Source: Anisodus tanguticus (taxonomy: Eukaryota; Streptophyta; Magnoliopsida; Solanales; Solanaceae). From it: 64,000 nucleotides of DNA. The stretch spans positions 56,989,556-57,053,555 of the forward strand of contig CM067541.1 in assembly GCA_034509755.1 (NCBI GenBank), given 5' to 3'. Every line of letters begins with the position of its first letter. The stretch's first letter is position 1. The position numbers and the translations under genes were made by a program. The notes beneath the pieces are model-generated. The model was not told the origin of the DNA, ran no database searches, and saw only the letters and a list, made by a program, of their open reading frames with translations. This document shows, in pieces, positions 57,501 through 64,000 of the stretch.

Positions 57501-60500
57501 TCTGCATTTTCCTGTGACAACTCAGAGTTGGTCCTTGTTTTCCAACCTATTCAGTATATATTTACTATGCCTGGCTAAGTAAAGGAACATTTAAGCAGCT
57601 GGGATGTTGGGGGAATAAAGAAACCTTTGAGAAAGATTTGGAATACAATACCTGCTTATCTTTGTTGGATGTTTGGAAGGAAAGGAATGCAAGATGCTTC
57701 GAAGGGAAAGTTGATGCTATGCAGAAGATCAAATTCAGATGTTTATGGCTTTTAGCTTTTTGGTGCAACCTACAGGATGTTAAAGTCTCAAAGATGAAAA
57801 TAGCATGCTAAATTTCATAGATTCTCTACAGAAATAGTACTCTGTACAGAAAGAATCCGTCCTTTTTGTTTTGTTGTATTGGGGGATTTCTGCTGTCGTA
57901 ATGTCCTGCTACCTTCTTAGTGCTAGGCTGTTTATTGTTCTTATTATTAATATAATCAATATTTACCTGTTTAAAAAGAATACTTTGAACTACCACAATA
58001 CACTATTCGATTCCCTTAGCTCTCTAAACTTTTAAAGAGAGGCTAAATTTGTAATATTGTAAACTTCAAGAACTTTTATGGTGCATTTTGTGAGTAATAT
58101 TTTAAAACCGAACAATAAAGCAGGTATCAGATTTATGTAGCTTTAAATTTTTACTTGAAAGCTGTACCAATTATGTGAACCGGTGGAAAATCCATCAATA
58201 AGAAAAGCCATTATGCCAGTACTAGTAAAAGTGACGACCTATTAAGAAGTGCAGAATTTTCAATGTGCTGTTCATTCTCTCTCTTAAAAAGGGGATCTGG
58301 GTAAGACCTACTTTGTTATTAAAAAGGGGGCTGAAAAAAATGCAGAGAAGAATAAGTTGAAATCATATCTGTACTTAGATCTTCTTCAAGGAACACTCAA
58401 CTCTTGCCTCTATGTTTGTTATACTTCTTCCTTTCTGTAATGAATAATGTAGGAAATGGTTGATATGCTCACACCATGCAGTTTGTGGCCGGCATTTGTT
58501 CCAGTGCATGATCCTTCTCGTAAAGCATACATTGGCATCCAGAACATGGGAACCCTCTTCACTAGACGATTTGAAGCTGATCGTATAGGTAGCCAGGTGC
58601 CAGTGAAGCTTATGCATTTGGAGGGATTGTATGAGCTATTTGTTTCTAAATTTGTAAGTTCTTCTGTAGACTTTTGATATTCCAAGTGATTTGTAGGTTC
58701 TGATGGTTTGTTGATCTTACAATTCTCAATAAGTTACTGCATTTCCTGAGCTGTACATAGAACTTCATGCTTCATGTTTCATGAGCTACTTTTGCACAGT
58801 TTGCAATTGGTTGGTCTAGGTTTTTGTGCTTTATTCTTTTTATCAGATGACATTTACATTTTGGATTCTGCAAGAGCAGAATATTGAAATCATGTCCAGA
58901 ATGATTTGTTATCCCCCCCCCCCCCCCCCCCCCCCCCCCCAACAAATTTAAAATCATGTCATGAAGGACCCTCCACCTCCAACCATAAGGTTGGGTGTTC
59001 GAGTCGCCAAAGGAGCAAAGTGGGAAAGGGGTCACTATCGGGCTCCTGCGTTGGGAAGTTTGGGGTGGGGCTTACCAATATCAGTAAAATAGAAATTGGC
59101 TTTTATGGCTTACTCACATGGCTCTGCAATGTTTCCGTGCAGATTTTAGCCAAATGAATGATATGTTCTCGATAATTGCATATGTTCTTGCTCTCAAGGA
59201 AATTAGATTACTTGTTCTATGAGCTTTTTTCATTATCTTCAGCTAATGTCCTTCCAATATACCTATCTTGAATTCCTTGCTCAAGGCCTTCTCCAATATG
59301 GACCTATCCATGCATCTTTTCCAAGTCAATCTCAAGATGAAGCTGACCTATCGTACGCTTCCCTTCGGCGAGGATGATGATGTACAAGAACCTGAGGGAG
59401 GCTTTTCAGAATCCGGGGAGAGTCCGAAAAGCAACCATCAGAATAAAACACAGTGGGATGATAATTGTCCTTGGAGTGAGTGGTACTCTGCTGAGGACCC
59501 ATTAAGAGGTAATTGTGTTACTGAGAAGATTAATAACTGTATCAACAATATTTCACACTATCAGGTCTGGTCGGAGCGCATCAGGGGGAGTGACATAAGA
59601 CCATCTTAACCTGAGTTTGCAGAGTTGCTGCTTTAAGTTCTCATATTTGAGTGTTTGAATCTTTGCTCATAACTGGGAGCTCTTCTTAGAACAACAATTA
59701 TGAATAAATCCACCATTTTTTTTCTTTTTCATCAATGTACATGGGTTTTTGGCCTTACTATTATTCGGGAGTGCCTCGAGGAAAATTATCGTTCTATTAC
59801 CTATTGGGAGCATTGAGATGGAAATGGTTTATAAGAGGCTTTAGTTGGAGAGAATGACTTTCTTTAGGGGGGTTGTAACACTCTATTTCAATCCTTTTCT
59901 ATCCAACTATTACTTTTTGCCACATTATTTTTAGGGTTTCTAAGGGGTTGGTACAAGAGATTGAACTTAGTTTAATTCATAATTTTCTGTTCATTAGTGT
60001 CAGATTTACTAGATGTATTTTTATTAATGATGCAGGGTTTGAGCTGCTTACAGTATGGTCAGAGAAAGCAATTGAGAGTTCACTGGAAATGGCTGAGCTG
60101 GAAAATGTGTCACCTTTTGAGGCTGAGAAGTGGTTAATATCTCCATGTTTATCTGAGTTTCTGTAAGAGACACTCTGAATACTCGTTTTCTTTCACTCTT
60201 GCTTGCTCATGAAAGAATGAAAGACTTGGGCCTTCTCCAATACTTTCCTAACAAATATATTGGTATCTTTTGTGATTTAGCAAGTGTTCATTTGCCTTCT
60301 GGATGTGTTTCCTTGAAATTCCTGTTTGTTATGTGCATGTAATGCTAGCTCTACTGATTGATTGTCTTATTGATATTCCAAAAAAAGACCTGCACATGCT
60401 TTCCAGTGAAATATGTTCGTATCGAAGTCTCTGCAGCCATTAACATCACACAAATAAATATAATCGCCACATCCAGATAAAAGTTTTTAATTCCTTTAGT

Positions 60501-63500
60501 AGTCAATGATTCAATATAGTGAAAGATAGGTGATTATTTTGAAGAATTTTCTCTATACTATAGTTGCTAGCCACTTTGCTGTGATAAAAGATCACTGATT
60601 GTCATTGAAGCATATAACATTGGCGACAAGAAGCTTATATAGTTTAACATGATATCCCCGCTGAACTTAAATTTTTACCGCTGGCCGAATGACTTGATGA
60701 AGGGGATGCTAACTACTCACAAGTGCAAGTTTTCTGTTCCCGTGGGTCGCTGTGGCTAATGCTTGTCCAGAAACCTTTCATTGGGGAAGGATAATGCATC
60801 CTGTGACTCTTGTCCTCTAAGTCAGTTTATCTATGCAGTAGTTTCAGAGATCTTGAATTGTGTATTTTACCAAATCATGCAGCTTTTCATAAGTTAGGTA
60901 GATGAACTTCAACTAAATTATCGACTAGTTATTGAATTGGAATGTCGTCTTCGTGTAAACTGTAGGTGATTTCTAATTCTACATTAAGAGGATGGAGTTA
61001 ACACTGCAATGCTTTTAACATTGTGCCAAATGTAATTTGGAAATGGTGAAGTTTAACTTTTTCATTTCATGCTTGCCTCATTTATTTCTTTAGCTATTGA
61101 GGTGTTTGTGAGTGAAGAGGTTATTGCAGTTGAAATTGAGTTCTGCAAAAATTTGACTAACACTTTTGCCTCGAAAACGCGGAAGATGATTTTATGCAAC
61201 ATTCAGCTTCTCTAGACTGTCTTTGTTATAGCTGCTTATAAAAAGAGAATGTCCTAGTTACCACATTGGGGGGGGGGGTGTCTTTATATTATCTAATATC
61301 TTCCTCTGATGCAATCTTGATTGGTTTGGACTGAACTTTGCGCACCAATTTGGAGTCTCACTTCATAAACATATTTGGTGAATTCAGAAGTGATGATTCT
61401 GGTGGAAAGAGAATTGGATTTGCATCACAGTTGCAGCTCTTAATTGACGCTTTGCATATGTCACTGGAGGCTAAATTTGTGGAAGATTTTGTTTCAGGTT
61501 CTACAAATGTGCACATACCATCTGCCATTTTCTGATCAATTGGCTGTAATATCAGATTTGGATACATGTGAAGTTTTTAGATTTTGATGCATTTGTTCTC
61601 TATTCTGCTCCTTTTTTTTAATGTGCAGTAGAGCACTCAGGACCTGAGAATTTGAAGTCTACTGCGGTCATACCTCCACCAACTGTCCTTGATCGAGTTC
61701 TTAAAGACCTCTTTCATGAAGGTATAACACGATTTCTCTTTTTCTCTAGGTGTAGCCTTTTCTATGTCTCCCACCTGAAGTCGCACAGCACATGCAATTC
61801 TGAGGTGTCAATTTTGATAGACAATATTCCTCTCAGGTTCTATACTTTATTTTACTGTGGTTAGACATATGATTAACAACTTTTATACATGTAAATCTGC
61901 AAGATGTGAATGTTTGAGGGAGAATGGAGGCAGAATACTAATGGTTTAGTGCTATTTCATTGTAATTTTAATTTTTTGCTGTACATGCTCTTAATCTTTA
62001 GAAGCGCAATCAACTACCAAAATATCAAATGTTGCTTGTATAACTGAAAACCGTGAAGTTCAACTGCTAGATAGAGCAATTTAATCCCTCTTATTGTTCT
62101 GTAGTTAGATCACTTAGATGCGTGTTTCATTTATCATAGAGAAATGGTGTGGAGAGATGTTAATCCAGCTGGATTCTTGGCCATATTGAGGCCGAGTACT
62201 TTGTTGGGCTTACCCCATTAATAATAGATCTCTTTTTACAGGAAGAGAATTTAGAAACCACAGACGTAAAGAGAAGTGTTTTCTGCAGAATATAATTGGT
62301 CATATGGTCTTGGAGTTCATTTAGGGTCTAGATGGAGGGAGAAACATTCAATTGACTTATCTTGACTCTGTTTCAATTTGTTCATACAGTTGAAGCTCTG
62401 CGACTTGATTTTGCTGAAGGAGATCATGAAAATTCTCGTACCATTAAAGGCGCTCCTCTTGAATCACTTTTTGGGCAGTTCTGTCTGCATGCTCTCTGGT
62501 TTGGTGATTGCAATATAAGGGGTACCTTCTGACCTCAATGTTCTGAACAAGTTCAAGAAATCATTTCCTTAGTATATTCCTTCTAATTAAGTTGCTACAG
62601 AATGTATTTCCCCCCTAAGGCATATTTTCTCTGTGATATCTCTTAGCTATTGCGGCGTTTTGGATAGAGTTTGTACGAGAAGTTCGCTGGTGTTGGGAAG
62701 AGTCACAGCCATTACCTAGAATGCCAGCCAATGGTGTAATTGACCTATCTACCTGTTTAATTAACCAGAAATTACACATGGTAAGTCATATGCAGTAATG
62801 CTCGACAGAGAGAAAATAATGAGCAGGACTTTCATACCTGTCTATGGCTTTTGATAAGTGTATCTCCAAATGCCACAACAATTAGTTTTGTCTTTCGACA
62901 TGTAAATTGTGTCTGAATATTCTGTCGGTTCCCTATTTTCCTTCTTTTTCTGTCTTCCCCCGTCTTCCTTGACTTCCGTTGTAGCGATTCTGCTGAATCC
63001 CAGCGTACCTCAATCTTTTGACGTAGATTTAATGCAATCTGACATGTAATGCCAAGTATTTTTATTTTGTATCTTGCAAAAACATGAATCAGAGTCTCAG
63101 ATTTTCTTAAAGCTGTTAGTTTGTAATTATCCTGATTTGTCATGAGCTTCCTAATGAATCTGTTTCCAAGTTCAGTCTTAATTAGTGAAAGCTTTTCTAA
63201 GAAAAAGTGAGATAAAATGGTATCTTCCAAATTGATAAATATGGAGGTTTTATGAGTACTTGTGAATGATATGTTCCTTTACCATTTTTCTTTGATAGTC
63301 TTTTTTAAAGATACGAAAGTGATATATAATCTATCTGGTCTAATTTTGGTTTATCTCCCAAATATGTAGCTTTCAATTTGCATTGATAAAAAGAATCAGT
63401 TGAATCAAGAGGGTCCAAAGGCAGGTGAAAACAATTTTTTCCTTTCCGCTCATGTTAAGGTACTTTTATGATAATTGCTTACATTGTTGTTTGTGTCTTC

Positions 63501-63653
63501 ATGTTTTAAGTGTTTAAGAACATCAAACATTGTTATAACTTAATTTTCTGTCAGGATTTTAATTATCTTCTATAAATAGGCTGACACTCAGATCCAGAGT
63601 GATATATCTTCTCAAGATGGAGATACTCAGGCTTCTTCTGGGGAATGTGACAG
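54544..63653 (+). CDS. Rab3 GTPase-activating protein catalytic subunit (5' part, 15 exons)
   Basis: Exons: 54544-54603, 55249-55292, 55402-55465, 56649-56763, 56844-56920, 57047-57144, 58482-58653, 59286-59508, 60036-60162, 61388-61497, 61629-61721, 62390-62521, 62647-62780, 63370-63459, 63580-63653. All phases close, giving 537 residues before the window ends. Landmarks of the family: KSYCMEYYFGTRND (exon 4), WPAFVPVHDPSRKAYIGIQ (exon 7), DNCPWSEWYSAEDP (exon 8), GKRIGFASQLQLL (exon 10), STAVIPPPTVLDRVLKDLF (exon 11), LFGQFCLHALWFGDCN (exon 12). By family knowledge it forms a complex with the non-catalytic subunit and acts on Rab GTPases in membrane traffic. The catalytic arginine region should lie beyond the window. 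Exon 4 is read in a different frame from the longest open frame there; only that frame gives the family sequence. The start codon has no upstream in-frame alternative. Confidence 0.93.
55036..55100 (+). mobile_element. 5'-truncated TS-type SINE in Rab3GAP intron 1
   Basis: TGCGTACACTCTACCC ... TGTGGGATTTCACTGAG with a TTG-repeat end. A 17-bp direct repeat with one change (ATGCTGGAAGGAAAGTA) flanks it at 55019-55035 and 55101-55117. Confidence 0.92.
57545..57975 (+). mobile_element. 5'-truncated LINE 3' end in Rab3GAP intron 6
   Basis: One frame gives DVWKERNARCFEGKVDAM and LWLLAFWCNLQD, the C terminus of plant LINE ORF2 (after the zinc-binding reverse-transcriptase-associated domain). A 3' untranslated tail follows to TTATTATTAATATAATC and a short A run. 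Upstream parts of ORF2 are missing, as expected for 5' truncation. It has the same orientation as the host gene. Confidence 0.75.
58913..58940 (+). repeat. 28-C homopolymer in Rab3GAP intron 7
   Basis: An uninterrupted run of 28 C in the plus strand. It adjoins a probable SINE fragment. Runs of this length are error-prone in sequencing and assembly. Confidence 0.9.
58941..59080 (+). mobile_element. Probable tRNA-derived SINE fragment in Rab3GAP intron 7
   Basis: GGTTGGGTGTTCGAGTCGCC resembles a tRNA B box, followed by AAAGGAGCAAAGTGGGAAAG and a GGGGCTTACCAATA tail seen in other nightshade repeats. The A-box half is replaced by the poly-C run. Confidence 0.45.
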
Positions 63654-63699
63654 GTGAAAAGCAAGTGAGAACTTTTTATATTAATTGTTAAATGCCTGC

Positions 63700-63787
63700 G
63701 TACACTCCAACGTAGAGGTAAGGTCTGCGTACACTCTACCCTTCCCAGACCTCACGTTGTGGGATTTCACTGGGTATGTTGTTGTTG
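63700..63787 (+). mobile_element. TS-type SINE in Rab3GAP intron 15
   Basis: It begins TACACTCCAACGTAGAGG, reads AAGGTCTGCGTACACTC and GTTGTGGGATTTCACTGGG, and ends with TTG repeats. A perfect 15-bp direct repeat TTGTTAAATGCCTGC flanks it at 63685-63699 and 63788-63802. Confidence 0.93.
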
Positions 63788-64000
63788 TTGTTAAATGCCT
63801 GCTAATTCTCAGCGGATCTAGTCTTTCAAAACTATGCCTTTCCAGTTTGCTTTTTAAGCACTGTATTCTTGTCTATTTTACAATGCTAAGCTTCGGGAAG
63901 GTCAAGTTTTGTGATTTTGTCATGATGGAGGAATTGAAGTTCCTATGATTCTAAAACCTGGTGATTTATGCCGCGACAGTCTACGTTCCATAAGCTGTAT

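Noticed and set aside
1..64000. CRISPR arrays, bacterial operons, phage genes
   Set aside because: Introns, plant SINEs and plant gene families show nuclear plant DNA. The regular repeats seen are transposon or satellite-like and have no spacer structure.

Overview
The window is plant nuclear DNA, most likely from a member of the nightshade family (Solanaceae). It is AT-rich and intron-containing. It carries several TS-type SINEs, whose 3' part ends in a TTG repeat, two Au-type SINEs, Stowaway-like MITEs, TRIMs and short-LTR Copia and chromovirus elements. The species cannot be fixed from sequence alone.

Five host genes are supported. (1) A small bZIP-like protein, plus strand, 4 exons, 7268-10195. 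(2) A single-exon RING-H2 ATL-type E3 ligase, minus strand, 11420-11920. (3) A single-exon glutaredoxin-like/cysteine-rich protein, minus strand, 22380-23108. (4) A RAF-like (TKL-type) protein kinase, minus strand, 3 exons, 37101-42133. (5) The 5' part of a Rab3GAP catalytic-subunit gene, plus strand, 15 exons seen, 54544 to beyond the window end. Exons of genes 1, 4 and 5 were assembled by hand from reading frame, GT/AG sites and phase; the phases close without conflict. The genes do not form a pathway.

Layout. 1-16582 is a segmental duplication in three copies: A 1-594, B 4703-7790, C 13203-16582. B carries the intact bZIP gene and C a nonsense-broken, 3'-truncated copy. Copy A is interrupted by a long LTR-type sequence, which holds a hAT-type element with an 8-bp target duplication, which in turn holds a solo LTR with a 5-bp target duplication. 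16583-26200 holds the glutaredoxin gene, whose 3' flank is duplicated (18365-19440 and 21075-22170), plus SINEs and MITEs. 26199-31216 is a complete but mutated Copia element on the minus strand. 31217-37100 is mostly non-coding and contains a LINE scrap, a TRIM and a segment of unusual composition. 37101-42133 is the kinase gene. 42400-54290 is a transposon graveyard: a SINE, a TRIM, Stowaway-like MITEs, a chromovirus nested inside an inverted-repeat element, a Copia 3' fragment, and a pogo/Emigrant-like element that keeps parts of a transposase. 54544 to the end is the Rab3GAP gene, with SINEs, a LINE 3' end and a 28-C run in its introns.

I found no clearly new biological system. The most informative signals are the dated nested insertions, the bZIP gene/pseudogene pair with its empty-site evidence for a MITE, the pogo-like element that has lost its catalytic core but keeps its DNA-binding region, a hairpin-forming tandem array at 12643-13021, and an inverted-repeat element with GC-rich interior at 44490-50883.
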